DNA of 27,931 bases from DATKDU01 sp035649415. GTDB lineage: Bacteria > Planctomycetota > Planctomycetia > Pirellulales > Pirellulaceae. Shown piece after piece: positions 1 to 7,856 of this stretch (the first letter of the stretch is position 1; each line of letters starts with the position of its first letter). Location of the stretch: contig DASRJP010000002.1 in NCBI GenBank assembly GCA_035649415.1, forward strand, positions 1-27,931, written 5' to 3'. Both the position numbers and the translations under genes were made by a program. The notes under the pieces were generated by a model. That model searched no databases. It was not told the origin of the DNA and saw only the letters and a program-made list of their open reading frames with translations.

Positions 1-390
1 AGCGCCATTACCGAGCAGGACATCGCGGCGCACAACCTGGTCCTGTGGGGCGATCCGGCCAGCAACGCAGTTCTGGCGAAGATCCTGGACAAGCTGCCGA
101 TCCGCTGGACCAAAGATGAGATCGTCGTCGATGACGGCCGCAAATATGCCGCCGACAAGCATGCGCTCATCGCCATCTATCCCAACCCGCTCAACCCCAG
201 CAAGTACGTCGTCCTCAACAGCAGCTTCACGTTTCGCGACTACGCCTATCTCAACAACGCCCGCCAGGTGCCGATGCTGCCGGACTGGGCCGTGGTCGAT
301 CTGACCACGCCTCCCAACCCGGTCTGGCCGGGCCATATCCTCGCGGCTGATTTCTTCGACGAGCGGTGGCAGGTCAAGCCGGCGAAATAG
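1..390 (+). CDS. C-terminal end of an alpha/beta hydrolase-like (prolyl oligopeptidase-type) protein, 5' truncated by window
   Basis: Reading frame 1 is open from the first base to a TAG at 388-390, giving 129 residues without a start. The text contains HNLVLWGDP near residue 11, an LPIRW segment, and IYPNPLNP followed by YVVLNSS around residues 70-85. I associate this tail with large planctomycete secreted peptidases/hydrolases of the prolyl-oligopeptidase type, where it follows the catalytic domain. The catalytic Ser-Asp-His residues lie outside the window, so activity cannot be judged. The frame ends directly at a hairpin (391-409) whose head supplies the stop codon. The coding frame itself is secure; the family name is moderately sure. 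Confidence 0.55.
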   Translation, partial: SAITEQDIAAHNLVLWGDPASNAVLAKILDKLPIRWTKDEIVVDDGRKYAADKHALIAIYPNPLNPSKYVVLNSSFTFRDYAYLNNARQVPMLPDWAVVDLTTPPNPVWPGHILAADFFDERWQVKPAK

Positions 391-409
391 GACAAGCGTC
401 CCGCTTGTC
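391..409 (+). repeat. REP-like hairpin directly after the stop codon
   Basis: Eight-base perfect stem (GACAAGCG / CGCTTGTC) with loop TCC, immediately preceded by ATAG, whose TAG is the stop of the upstream gene. Head, stem and TCC loop match the design of the other REP-like units at 10185, 18664, 19868, 21583 and 21862. No T-run follows, so it is not a classic terminator. Confidence 0.6.
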
Positions 410-536
410 ACGATCGTGCCGTTTCGGCTGTGCTGCTTGTGCCGAATGCATGGCGATCCTGACGCTGGTTGTACGCTCGCGAGCTACACTTGCGCCGACT
501 ATCAGAGCGCGGCAGTTGTAGCGCGAGGAGGGCGAG

Positions 537-1094
537 ATGGAAAAGCTGGACTATCGTTACTGGCCGATCGGCGTGGCGATTGTGTTCCTGGCAATCGCTG
601 CCGGGCTCAATGCGGCACTGGGCGTCGTTCCCAACTGGCTGACTTTCCCCGCCATTGCCGCGGCCTGGGTTGCTGGCTGGTGTGTCTCGCGCGGGACGGC
701 GCCGTCGGCCGGGGGCGGATTTGGTCCCGCGCTATTGCTGTCGTTTGTGGGACTGCTGATGCTTTTACCCTTCTACGCGTTTGGCGTGATGGGGGCCGGC
801 TGCGTGAAGGCCAACATGGCGCTCGGCGGCTGGATCGGCTGCGCCGTCGCCGCGGAGCGCGGGGCCAAGTGGCTGATTGCCGGCGTTATGGCGGGGGCCG
901 TGTTGATCGGCCTGGGAACCTGGAGCTGCCTGCAAATGGGGATGACGGTCGAGGCAGCCACCCAGCAGTTCCCGGCTCAGTTCGCCCTCTCGCTGGGATC
1001 AATCCTGGCCCTGGTGGTGCTGGTGCGGCAGGCGATGGAGTCGAACAAACCGCAGACCGATGCCGCCACGTGGACCGGCTCACCCACCGCGTAG
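537..1094 (+). CDS. Hypothetical integral membrane protein
   Basis: 185 residues, starting at ATG 537 behind a strong Shine-Dalgarno run (GAGGAGGG about six bases upstream). I do not recognise a family. Hydrophobic stretches at about residues 11-30 (PIGVAIVFLAIAAGLNAAL), 36-50, 64-86 (ALLLSFVGLLMLLPFYAFGVM), 92-105, 112-130 and 147-163 suggest five or six membrane passes, with short loops and a polar C-terminal tail of about 20 residues. No catalytic or metal-binding motif stands out. The gene converges on the acetamidase gene and the two coding regions overlap by 15 bases at their 3' ends, leaving no room for a separate terminator. Confidence 0.75.
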   Translation: MEKLDYRYWPIGVAIVFLAIAAGLNAALGVVPNWLTFPAIAAAWVAGWCVSRGTAPSAGGGFGPALLLSFVGLLMLLPFYAFGVMGAGCVKANMALGGWIGCAVAAERGAKWLIAGVMAGAVLIGLGTWSCLQMGMTVEAATQQFPAQFALSLGSILALVVLVRQAMESNKPQTDAATWTGSPTA

Positions 1095-1967
1095 GTATTC
1101 CTTGGCGATCTTTACGGCGACGGTCCCCAGCCCGTAATAGCCGACGCTGATCCGCGCCACGTGCGTCAAGAGATCGTACGCCCGCCAGCGATCCCAGCCG
1201 TAGTCGACTTCCATCCACAAAATCAGCCGCGCGAACCCTTCGGCACAGGCCCGCTCCATCGGGCAGCCGGAGACGACGGTCATGATCTCGCTTGGCGACT
1301 CGATTCGCGGACCGGGAATTCTCTTGCCTTTCACCAGCGTCACGGTGACCGTGCTGCGGGCGGGCATCTCCAGGCCGCTGGCCGACAGTTCGCCGTGCCC
1401 CATGGCCGCGTGGGCGTCACCCATGTAGAGGAACGCGCCGGCCACGAACACCGGGAGATAAACGGTATTCCCCGGACAGGCCTCGATGATGTCCATGTTG
1501 CCACCGTGCGGGCCGGCAGGAAAGGTCGTCGGCACTCCGGTGTCCGGCGCCGTCCCGATGCAACCGAGCATCGGCTGGTAGGGAATCGTCAGCTTCTCGC
1601 TCCAGTAGATCTTGCCGTCGGCGATCTTGCAGACGTGAGTGCCGTGGGGACACTCGGTCCCTAGCCACTCGGCCAATTGCTTCGGATCGCTGGTCCGCGT
1701 GGCACATTGCCCGATCAGCGGCTCGATCGACTCGATCTTCACGGCCAGCGAGTCGCCCGGCTCGGCCCCCTCGACCCAGATCGGCCCGGTCTGCGGGTTG
1801 CCATATGGTTTTTTGGTCTTGTCGCGGCGGTCGTCATTGGTGCGAATCTGGCCGGAAAAAGCGTCTTCGCTTTCGACGACGATCGTCTCGCCGCTCTTGA
1901 TCCGCAGCCGCGGCTCGTTGTGGCGCGAGAATTCGTAATAAAGCGGGCCGATGGGGAGGCGCTGCAT
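1080..1967 (-). CDS. Acetamidase/formamidase family protein
   Basis: 295 residues of the FmdA/AmdA amidohydrolase fold, which hydrolyses formamide, acetamide or related short amides to ammonia and the acid. Family marks in order: an N-terminal beta-rich part with RIKSGETIVVES; GPIWVEGAEPGDSLAVKI near residue 62, the segment normally containing N/G-P-(V/I)-x-(V/I)-x-G-A-x-P-G-D; MLGCIGTAP near residue 132; GPHGGNMD near 153; YLPVFVAGAFLYMGDAHAAMG near 169-190, the metal/active-site region (GD.HA..G); and a C-terminal helix. No signal peptide is visible, so it is probably cytoplasmic. Length suits the short class of the family. The start at ATG 1967 lacks a strong ribosome site. Physiological substrate unknown; it could serve nitrogen scavenging. 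Confidence 0.88.
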   Translation of the reverse strand: MQRLPIGPLYYEFSRHNEPRLRIKSGETIVVESEDAFSGQIRTNDDRRDKTKKPYGNPQTGPIWVEGAEPGDSLAVKIESIEPLIGQCATRTSDPKQLAEWLGTECPHGTHVCKIADGKIYWSEKLTIPYQPMLGCIGTAPDTGVPTTFPAGPHGGNMDIIEACPGNTVYLPVFVAGAFLYMGDAHAAMGHGELSASGLEMPARSTVTVTLVKGKRIPGPRIESPSEIMTVVSGCPMERACAEGFARLILWMEVDYGWDRWRAYDLLTHVARISVGYYGLGTVAVKIAKEYLRGG

Positions 1968-1974
1968 GACGGAA

Positions 1975-2000
1975 GGTGAGTGGTGAATGGTGAGTGGTAA
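1975..2000. repeat. Short tandem-like repeat of the GTGAGTGGTGA type
   Basis: Imperfect repetition of GGTGAGTGGTGA, GGTGAGTGGT, lying between the divergent acetamidase and lipoprotein genes. The same repeat on the opposite strand occurs inside the cyclase gene at about 19588-19622 (ACTCACTACTCGCCACTCACC), so it is a dispersed low-complexity repeat rather than a local accident. Confidence 0.55.
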
Positions 2001-2119
2001 TTGGCGGGAGTTTCAAACAAGTCCGCGGTATCGTAGCACGACAACAAGCCAGAATGTTGCCAGAGTGCTGTGGAAGCGATACGGTGTGAGCATGGATCAC
2101 GCCCTCGTGAACTCCGCCC

Positions 2120-2130
2120 AGGAGGCCACC
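2120..2130 (+). promoter_or_regulatory. Shine-Dalgarno site that decides the start of the lipoprotein gene
   Basis: AGGAGG at 2120-2125 followed by a five-base spacer and GTG at 2131. It outranks the upstream in-frame starts at 1987 and 2092, which have no comparable site, and it places the signal sequence at the N terminus. Confidence 0.75.
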
Positions 2131-3798
2131 GTGCAACGTGCCGTAGGGAATTGCTGCCGCGGAGTCCTCCATTTACTGATACCGTGTGCCTGCGTTTCCC
2201 TCGTCGGCTGCGGCGCTCAGCCAGGAACGCCTGCGAAAACACCGGCAGCTTCGCCCACTACGACTAGCTCGGTAACTAAGCCAGCAACGCCGACTGCCGT
2301 CGTGGCGAAAAGGCCCTCCGGCGAGATACCGCCGGGTGATCGCCAGGCTGCATGGTCCAGTAGCATTTCCCAGGCGCAGGCCCATCTGGCTGCTGGAAAG
2401 CTCGACGAGGCGCAGGCGGCGCTGGCTGCGCTCGACTCGCTTTATTCGGGCAGCGACGCACCGTCGGCCGAGCAGGAGCGACAGCGACAGGACCTGGAAC
2501 TCAAGCTGGCCGATTCACGGCGGCAGTCGCTCGACAAGCAGCGCGAAGAAGGGCTGGCCGCGGCCCGCAAGGCCATGGACTTAGGCCGCTTCGACGAAGC
2601 GCTTGCGCTGACGGCGCTTGTGACCGGCAAAAATCCTGCACCGGCTCAACAGGAGCAGGCGGCAGCGATTCGCATCGAAGTGCGACGCCGCCAGGAAGTG
2701 ATCAAAAGCTGGCAGCGGCCGATTGAGCTTTTGGCGTCGAGCAACCGCCGGGACGTGGAGGCCGCTCAGGCCGAGCTGCGGAAAGACCGCGATGCGGCCG
2801 TTTCGCTTCTGGCTGAGTTGTCCCAGCGGACCGGCCAGCCGGCGCTCGTGGCGGCCGCACTCGAGACATTAACCGCGCTCGACCGCCCGCAGCAGGCATT
2901 GCCGCTGCTCGTCGAAGTCCTCAAACGCGACAGCCAGCGCGACCTATGGCAGGTCGCGGCTCGGCAGATCGTGCGGATCGGCCAGGGCGGGGCAGGGGAG
3001 ACCCTGCTCGAACTCGCCTTGTCCAGCGCACCGCTCGAACAGCGGCTGGCAGCACTCGATACGCTGCGGCAGGTGGTCGATCCGCCGCCGCGGACGCTGA
3101 TCGCTCTGTTGCCGATCCTGTACGACGACAGCCCGCTGCTGCGGCTGGGGCTTCAAGCCGCGGCGCACAGTGCCGCCGTGCACGGGCAGTATGACCTGGC
3201 GGCCGGCGGCGGCCTGCAACCAGAGCTGAAGGGGGCGGATCAGGAACTGCTCGGCAAACTGCCCGCGCGCTTGAACGCTCTGTCGGGCGGCGGCTCTGGC
3301 GATGTGGCACTGGCCGCGCAGTCGCTGGCGGTTGCACTCCGCCTGTCGATGCCGCAGCCGCTGACGCAGATCAAGGTCCATGCCGTCTCGGCCGAACTTC
3401 CCGAAGGTCCGGCTGCCGCGGCGCTCGACGGCAATTGGAATTCGACCGATCCCAAGACGATGTGGCGTCATCCACCCGAGCAGCCGGGGATGATCACGCT
3501 CGATTTGGGACAGGAGCGGACGGTCGTTGCGGTCAAGCTGTGGAACCTCAACGAACCGGGCGGAACCAGTCGCGGCTGGAAGGACGTCGATATCCAGGTG
3601 GGGAAGAGCGACACGGAATTGACCAGCGTGGCGCGAGGAATCGTGCCGCAGGCGCCGGGGATGACCGGCAGCGCCGACTACGGGACGGTCATTTCCGTGC
3701 CGGTCGTCCGCTGCCGATACGTCCGGCTGCAATCGGCCAGTCTTTGGCAGGCCGGCGGCACGAGCGGCCTGGCGGAGATTCAGGTCTTGGGTTTTTAG
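2131..3798 (+). CDS. Exported lipoprotein with helical repeats and a C-terminal discoidin-like (F5/8 type C) domain
   Basis: 555 residues from GTG 2131, chosen for the AGGAGG ahead of it. The N terminus is a lipoprotein signal: basic start, hydrophobic GVLHLLIPCACVSL, lipobox LVGC with Cys near residue 27. A Pro/Thr/Ala-rich linker follows. Residues about 75-200 are charged, coiled-coil or TPR-like helices (HLAAGKLDEAQAALAALD, ARKAMDLGRFDEALALTALV). Residues about 215-360 resemble HEAT-like helices (AVSLLAELSQRTGQPALVAA and similar). The last 140 residues have the beta-sandwich look of an F5/8 type C carbohydrate-binding domain: ALDGNWNST, ITLDLGQERTVVAVKLWN, CRYVRLQSASLW and the end segment LAEIQVLGF. 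Likely anchored facing the periplasm, binding a glycan or protein. No enzyme motif. The repeat assignments are impressions. Confidence 0.7.
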   Translation: MQRAVGNCCRGVLHLLIPCACVSLVGCGAQPGTPAKTPAASPTTTSSVTKPATPTAVVAKRPSGEIPPGDRQAAWSSSISQAQAHLAAGKLDEAQAALAALDSLYSGSDAPSAEQERQRQDLELKLADSRRQSLDKQREEGLAAARKAMDLGRFDEALALTALVTGKNPAPAQQEQAAAIRIEVRRRQEVIKSWQRPIELLASSNRRDVEAAQAELRKDRDAAVSLLAELSQRTGQPALVAAALETLTALDRPQQALPLLVEVLKRDSQRDLWQVAARQIVRIGQGGAGETLLELALSSAPLEQRLAALDTLRQVVDPPPRTLIALLPILYDDSPLLRLGLQAAAHSAAVHGQYDLAAGGGLQPELKGADQELLGKLPARLNALSGGGSGDVALAAQSLAVALRLSMPQPLTQIKVHAVSAELPEGPAAAALDGNWNSTDPKTMWRHPPEQPGMITLDLGQERTVVAVKLWNLNEPGGTSRGWKDVDIQVGKSDTELTSVARGIVPQAPGMTGSADYGTVISVPVVRCRYVRLQSASLWQAGGTSGLAEIQVLGF

Positions 3799-3918
3799 CG
3801 GCCGAAGTGAAAGCGACTGCTTTTCCGCTGCGGCGGCCCTCTTGCAGATTTGGCCCGGCGTCGTTTCTATTCGAGCACGCCTGTCGCCAACTCCTTCCTC
3901 TCAACTCCTGCCCTTACC

Positions 3919-4539
3919 GTGTCACGTCTGCTCATCCTGGGGACGCGCAATCGCAAGAAGCTCGTCGAGCTGGCCGAGCTGTTTGAGCCCCACGGCATCC
4001 ACGTCAAGGCGCTGGACGAGTTCCCGCAAGCCATCGAGGTGGAGGAATCCGGGGATACTTTTGCCGCCAATGCGGCGCTCAAGGCCACGGTCCAGGCGCG
4101 CCATCTGAAGCAGTGGGTTCTGGGAGAGGACAGCGGCCTGTGCGTCGATGCCCTTGGGGGCGCACCGGACGTGCGGTCGGCGCGGTTCTCGGGGAACGGC
4201 GCCACGGACGCCACGAACAATGCGCTGCTGCTGGCCAAACTGGAGGGCGTGCCACTGGAAAAACGGACGGCCCACTATGTGTGTCATGCGACGCTCAGCG
4301 ATCCGTCGGGCGAGATCCGCGCCGAGAGCGAAGACTACTGCCGCGGACGGATCCTGCGGGCGGAGTCAGGCCGCGGCGGGTTTGGCTACGATCCGCTGTT
4401 CGAAGTGGTCGAATATCACCAGACGTTCGGCGAACTGAACCCCGCGGTCAAATGGGTCGTGAGCCACCGGGCGCGGGCGATTCGGGCGATGGTGCGGCAG
4501 ATCCTGGCCCTGGTGCGCGACGGACAATGGCCGCAGTGA
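3919..4539 (+). CDS. rdgB: RdgB/HAM1-family non-canonical purine NTP pyrophosphatase
   Basis: 206 residues from GTG 3919. This cytoplasmic enzyme hydrolyses dITP, dXTP and ITP to monophosphates and keeps deaminated purines out of nucleic acids. Visible marks: RLLILGTRNRKKLVELAEL at the N terminus (the substrate-binding SGNxGK region, here GTRNRKK); FAANAALKA; GEDSGLCVDALGGAPDVRSA with the catalytic Asp; RTAHYVC; GFGYDPLF; and FGEL followed by KWVVSHRARAI, the base-recognising SHR motif. An in-frame TTG at 3850 would add 23 residues with no family counterpart, so the GTG is preferred although neither has a good ribosome site. It follows the lipoprotein gene by 120 bases. Family assignment is firm. 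Confidence 0.93.
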   Translation: MSRLLILGTRNRKKLVELAELFEPHGIHVKALDEFPQAIEVEESGDTFAANAALKATVQARHLKQWVLGEDSGLCVDALGGAPDVRSARFSGNGATDATNNALLLAKLEGVPLEKRTAHYVCHATLSDPSGEIRAESEDYCRGRILRAESGRGGFGYDPLFEVVEYHQTFGELNPAVKWVVSHRARAIRAMVRQILALVRDGQWPQ

Positions 4540-4552
4540 GGGCCGGAAGATG

Positions 4553-4589
4553 AGGCAGATTCCAGCCAAATAAATGCTGAAATCTGCCT
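4553..4589. repeat. Stem-loop downstream of the rdgB-like gene
   Basis: Inverted repeat with 14-base arms (AGGCAGATTCCAGC and GCTGAAATCTGCCT; one C-A mismatch) around a nine-base A/T-rich loop. It begins 14 bases after the stop codon. No T-run follows on either strand, so it may be a 3'-end stabilising or factor-dependent stop signal rather than an intrinsic terminator. Confidence 0.55.
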
Positions 4590-4769
4590 GATGAAGAAAG
4601 CGAAACTATGAAACCTCCGGGAGTATATCCCGCGATGCAAAACTGACAAGTAGCGGTCGCAGCCCACAGCGACGGTTCGTCGTCCAATCGAGTTGGTCCA
4701 TGGGCTATGATGCGCGTTGATACGCTAGCTGACTACTTGTCGTCGATTTCCCCATCCAGAGGACAAGCC

Positions 4770-6086
4770 ATGTTGAATCGCCGCCTGACGCTGCTCGCTG
4801 TGCCGCTTGTGATGCTACTGAACGTATCGGTCCGGCCGGCCTGGTGCCAGGATCAGCCGCGGGCCTGGGCCGAAAAGCACCTGGATGAAATTGTGGAGCT
4901 GTACCACCACTTCCACTCGCACCCGGAATTGTCCTTCATGGAGAAGGAAACGGCGGCGCGGCTGGCCAAGGAGCTGCGCGCCGCGGGGGTGGAGGTGACG
5001 GAGAATGTCGGCGGCACCGGCGTGGTCGGCGTCCTCAAAAACGGCAACGGAAAGACGATCATGCTCCGCACCGATTTAGACGCGTTGCCGGTGACCGAGC
5101 AGACCGGCCTGGCACATGCCTCGAAGGTGAAAGTCACTGATCCAACCACGGGCGTGGAGGTCGGCGTGATGCACGCCTGCGGCCACGACATCCACATAGC
5201 AAACCTGATCGCCACGGCCCGTTACCTGGCCGAGCACAAGAGCCAGTGGAAAGGGACGATCGTGTTCATCGGGCAGCCCGCCGAAGAACGCGGCAGCGGC
5301 GCCAAGGCGATGTTGGAGGACGGCCTGTTCGAAAAATTCCCCAAGCCCGACCTGGCAATCGCCCTGCACGACGACGCGACGCTGGCCGCCCATAAGGTCG
5401 GCGTCCGGGGGGGCTGGTCGATGGCCAACGTCGATAGCATCGATATCACGATCATTGGCCGCGGCGGCCACGGCGCAGCGCCGCATACGACCGTCGATCC
5501 GATCGTCACCGCCGCTCAGCTCGTCCTGGCGCTGCAAACGGTCGTCAGCCGCGAGATGAAGCCCACCGATCCGGCCGTCGTCACCGTCGGCTCGATCCAC
5601 GCGGGCACCAAGCACAACATCATCAGCGACCGCTGCCAGATGCAGCTCACCGTGCGCAGCTACTCGGACGAAGTCCGCGAGAAAATCCTCAGCGGCATTC
5701 GCCGCCGGGCCGAGGGGATCTGCCAGGCGGCCGGCTGTCCCGAGCCGCCGGTAATAAAGATTTCGGAAGGGACGCCAGCCCTGTTCAACGATGAGCAGCT
5801 TGCTGGCCGCATCCGCGAGCTGTTCATCAAGGAATTCGGCAAGGAGAATGTCGAGGAAAGCGAGGCCACAATGGGAGGCGAGGACTTCAGCCAGTACGCG
5901 CGGGCCGGAGTGCCGGTGCTCATGTTCCGCGTCGGCGCCGTGGAGGAAAAGCGGCTGGCGCGAATGAAGGAGTTGGGCCAGGACCCTCCGTCGCTGCACT
6001 CGCCAATTTTTTACCCCGATGCCGAGATCACGCTGGTGACCGCGCTGCACTCGCTGGTGGCGGCGACGCTGGATCTACTCAAGTAG
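4770..6086 (+). CDS. Exported M20D-family amidohydrolase (IAA-amino-acid hydrolase / carboxypeptidase-like)
   Basis: 438 residues from ATG 4770, with AGAGGA about seven bases upstream. An earlier ATG at 4707 would put 21 polar residues before the signal peptide, so it is not favoured. Residues 1-26 (MLNRRLTLLAVPLVMLLNVS, ending near AWCQ) form a Sec signal peptide. M20D marks follow: HSHPELSFMEKETA; MLRTDLDALPV; MHACGHDIH with the metal-binding Cys and His; GQPAEERGSGAKAMLEDGLF with the Glu pair; GRGGHGAAPHTTVDP in the dimerisation lid; GSIHAGTKHNIISD; GGEDFSQYA; and LHSPIFYPD with the last metal-binding His. The family cleaves N-acyl amino acids and similar amides with a two-metal site. The exported location suggests scavenging of conjugated amino acids or peptides. 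All metal ligands appear present. Confidence 0.92.
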   Translation: MLNRRLTLLAVPLVMLLNVSVRPAWCQDQPRAWAEKHLDEIVELYHHFHSHPELSFMEKETAARLAKELRAAGVEVTENVGGTGVVGVLKNGNGKTIMLRTDLDALPVTEQTGLAHASKVKVTDPTTGVEVGVMHACGHDIHIANLIATARYLAEHKSQWKGTIVFIGQPAEERGSGAKAMLEDGLFEKFPKPDLAIALHDDATLAAHKVGVRGGWSMANVDSIDITIIGRGGHGAAPHTTVDPIVTAAQLVLALQTVVSREMKPTDPAVVTVGSIHAGTKHNIISDRCQMQLTVRSYSDEVREKILSGIRRRAEGICQAAGCPEPPVIKISEGTPALFNDEQLAGRIRELFIKEFGKENVEESEATMGGEDFSQYARAGVPVLMFRVGAVEEKRLARMKELGQDPPSLHSPIFYPDAEITLVTALHSLVAATLDLLK

Positions 6087-6117
6087 CGTGCACGGGCTGC
6101 GTGCCGTCTGTGCTTCG

Positions 6118-6510
6118 ATGAGCGTGAGTTATCGACGGTCGGACCTGATTTGGCTCGTGTTATACGTGGCCATGCTCGCCGCCGTGGTGGGCGGGCTGTT
6201 CTATGCGCGGCAGCGTGCGATTGCCGTATACGGAACGGATCGAGCCGAGGCCCAGTGGAATATGTGGCGTAAAGACGTCAAGCAACAGGAGGATGGAAAT
6301 GGCCCCGTCGCTCGCCAGGTACCCAAAAGTGCCGAGCCGCCAGCGCTGGTGCTAATGCGGGACTATTTCGTCGTCTGCGTGGTGATTGCCATCGCCCTGT
6401 CGAGCGTGCTGTTTGGCACTTTTGTTTTTTTGCTGCGCGGGACGCTCGATACACCGACGAAATTCGTGGATCGATCGCCGCCGGAGCGAATGCCGGATGG
6501 ATCCGACTAA
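6118..6510 (+). CDS. Small membrane protein with two transmembrane segments, upstream of and overlapping chrA
   Basis: 130 residues from ATG 6118; a GTG at 6088 is an alternative giving ten more residues, and no ribosome site distinguishes them. I do not recognise a family. Residues about 10-30 (LIWLVLYVAMLAAVVGGLFYA) and 82-107 (YFVVCVVIAIALSSVLFGTF) are membrane segments. Between them lies a polar region of about 50 residues with DRAEAQWNMWRKDVKQQ. The gene starts 31 bases after the M20D stop and its last 14 bases overlap the chrA-like start, so the three are probably co-transcribed and the last two translationally coupled. The overlap hints at a link with the transporter, but nothing more can be said. 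Confidence 0.65.
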   Translation: MSVSYRRSDLIWLVLYVAMLAAVVGGLFYARQRAIAVYGTDRAEAQWNMWRKDVKQQEDGNGPVARQVPKSAEPPALVLMRDYFVVCVVIAIALSSVLFGTFVFLLRGTLDTPTKFVDRSPPERMPDGSD

Positions 6511-7855
6511 CCAGGACGTCCCCCGCGTCACTTTTCGCGAGGCCCTCTGGGTCTGGTGCCGCGTGGCCGCTCGCAGCTTCGGTGGGCCGACGGCCCAGAT
6601 TGCCGTCATGCACCGAATTCTCGTGGACGAGAAACGGTGGGTCAGCGAGCATCGCTTCCTGCACGCACTGAATTACTGCATGCTGATCCCAGGCCCGGAA
6701 GCGACGCAGCTTGCCACCTACATTGGCTGGCTGCTGCATGGCACCCGCGGCGGGATGGTCGCGGGGACTCTGTTTGTCCTGCCGGGATTCGTAGCGCTGA
6801 TGGTCTTGAGCATTGTGTACGCGCTTTATCAGGAAACGCCACTCTTGGCGGCGCTCTTTTTCGGGCTCAAGCCGGCGGTGGCGGCCATCGTGGCCGAAGC
6901 GGTCGTGCACATCGGCAGGCGCGTGCTGAAGAACTGGCTAATGGTCGCGATTGCCGCCGCAGCCTTTGTCGCCATCTTCTTTTTTCACGCGCCGTTTCCG
7001 GCCATTATTGCCGCCGCGGGAATTCTCGGTCTGGTCGGTGGACACTATTGGCCGCAAACATTCCATGTCATCAAGCAGCATCAGGCTGGCGACGAGCCAG
7101 AGCGGGCCGTCGATCGGGCGGCAGTCGTGCAGAGCGTGTCCCTGTCGCAGACGATTGCCGTGGCGGCTGTCTGGCTGCTGATCTGGTGGGTGCCAATTGG
7201 CGTACTTGCATGGCACTTCGGGCCGCAGAGCGTTTTTGTCACCGAAGGACTGTTTTTTAGCCAGGCGGCCGTTATTACGTTTGGCGGGGCGTATTCGGTC
7301 CTGCCGTATATCAGCCAGGCGGCTGTGAATCGCTTTCGCTGGCTCTCGCTGCCCGAGATGCTCGACGGCCTGGGGATGGCCGAGACGACGCCGGGGCCGC
7401 TGATCATGGTGGTGCAGTTCGTGGGATTCATGGCGGCATTTCGCAATCCTGGCGATTTGCCGCCGCTTTTGGCCGGCGTGCTGGGAGCCTGCGTCACGGT
7501 ATGGGTCACCTTTGTCCCCTGTTTCTTATGGATCTTCGTCGGCGCGCCGTACGTCGAGCGGATGCGCGGCAGCCGGTTGCTCTCCTCGGCACTATCGGCG
7601 ATCACGGCGGCCGTGGTGGGCGTCGTGCTCAACCTGGCGGTCTGGTTCATGCTCCAAACGTTGTTTCCGTCTCCGCGAACAGCGACGCTCGAAAGCGTCA
7701 TCCCCCAAGTCGGGAGTTTTTCTCCCGCCAGTTTGCTGATCGCGACAGTCGCCGCCGTGGTGCTGCTGGTCTGGAAGCGGGGGATGTTTGCCGCGCTGGG
7801 GATTTGCGCGGCGCTGGGGATGGTGCTGTATGCACTGGGGCTGGCGGACAAGTAA
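6497..7855 (+). CDS. chrA: ChrA-type (CHR superfamily) chromate/anion transporter
   Basis: 452 residues from ATG 6497, which lies inside the end of the preceding gene. It has the two-domain layout of long-chain CHR proteins. The N-terminal half has FGGPTAQIAVMHR near residue 25, then the RWVSEHRFLHALNYCMLIPG segment and ATQLATYIGWLLHG. The C-terminal half repeats the pattern as ITFGGAYSVLPYI, RWLSLPEMLDGLGMAETTPG and FVGFMAAF near residues 250-320. About ten to twelve hydrophobic segments are visible. The family exports chromate driven by the proton gradient; many environmental members may move sulfate or other anions. The stop lies one base from the stop of the convergent DUF362 gene. Family certain, substrate not. 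Confidence 0.9.
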   Translation: MDPTNQDVPRVTFREALWVWCRVAARSFGGPTAQIAVMHRILVDEKRWVSEHRFLHALNYCMLIPGPEATQLATYIGWLLHGTRGGMVAGTLFVLPGFVALMVLSIVYALYQETPLLAALFFGLKPAVAAIVAEAVVHIGRRVLKNWLMVAIAAAAFVAIFFFHAPFPAIIAAAGILGLVGGHYWPQTFHVIKQHQAGDEPERAVDRAAVVQSVSLSQTIAVAAVWLLIWWVPIGVLAWHFGPQSVFVTEGLFFSQAAVITFGGAYSVLPYISQAAVNRFRWLSLPEMLDGLGMAETTPGPLIMVVQFVGFMAAFRNPGDLPPLLAGVLGACVTVWVTFVPCFLWIFVGAPYVERMRGSRLLSSALSAITAAVVGVVLNLAVWFMLQTLFPSPRTATLESVIPQVGSFSPASLLIATVAAVVLLVWKRGMFAALGICAALGMVLYALGLADK

Positions 7856-7856
7856 T

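Noticed and set aside
3850..3918. Upstream TTG start adding 23 residues to the RdgB-like protein
   Set aside because: The added residues have no family counterpart; RdgB proteins begin right at the RLLILGTRN segment.
6083..6105. GTAG at the M20D stop codon as a sixth REP head
   Set aside because: Only a five-base stem can be drawn after it and the loop does not match the others; too weak to count.
6497..7855. Chromate resistance operon
   Set aside because: No chrB or regulator is nearby; neighbours are an M20D amidohydrolase and an unknown membrane protein, so only the transporter family is claimed.
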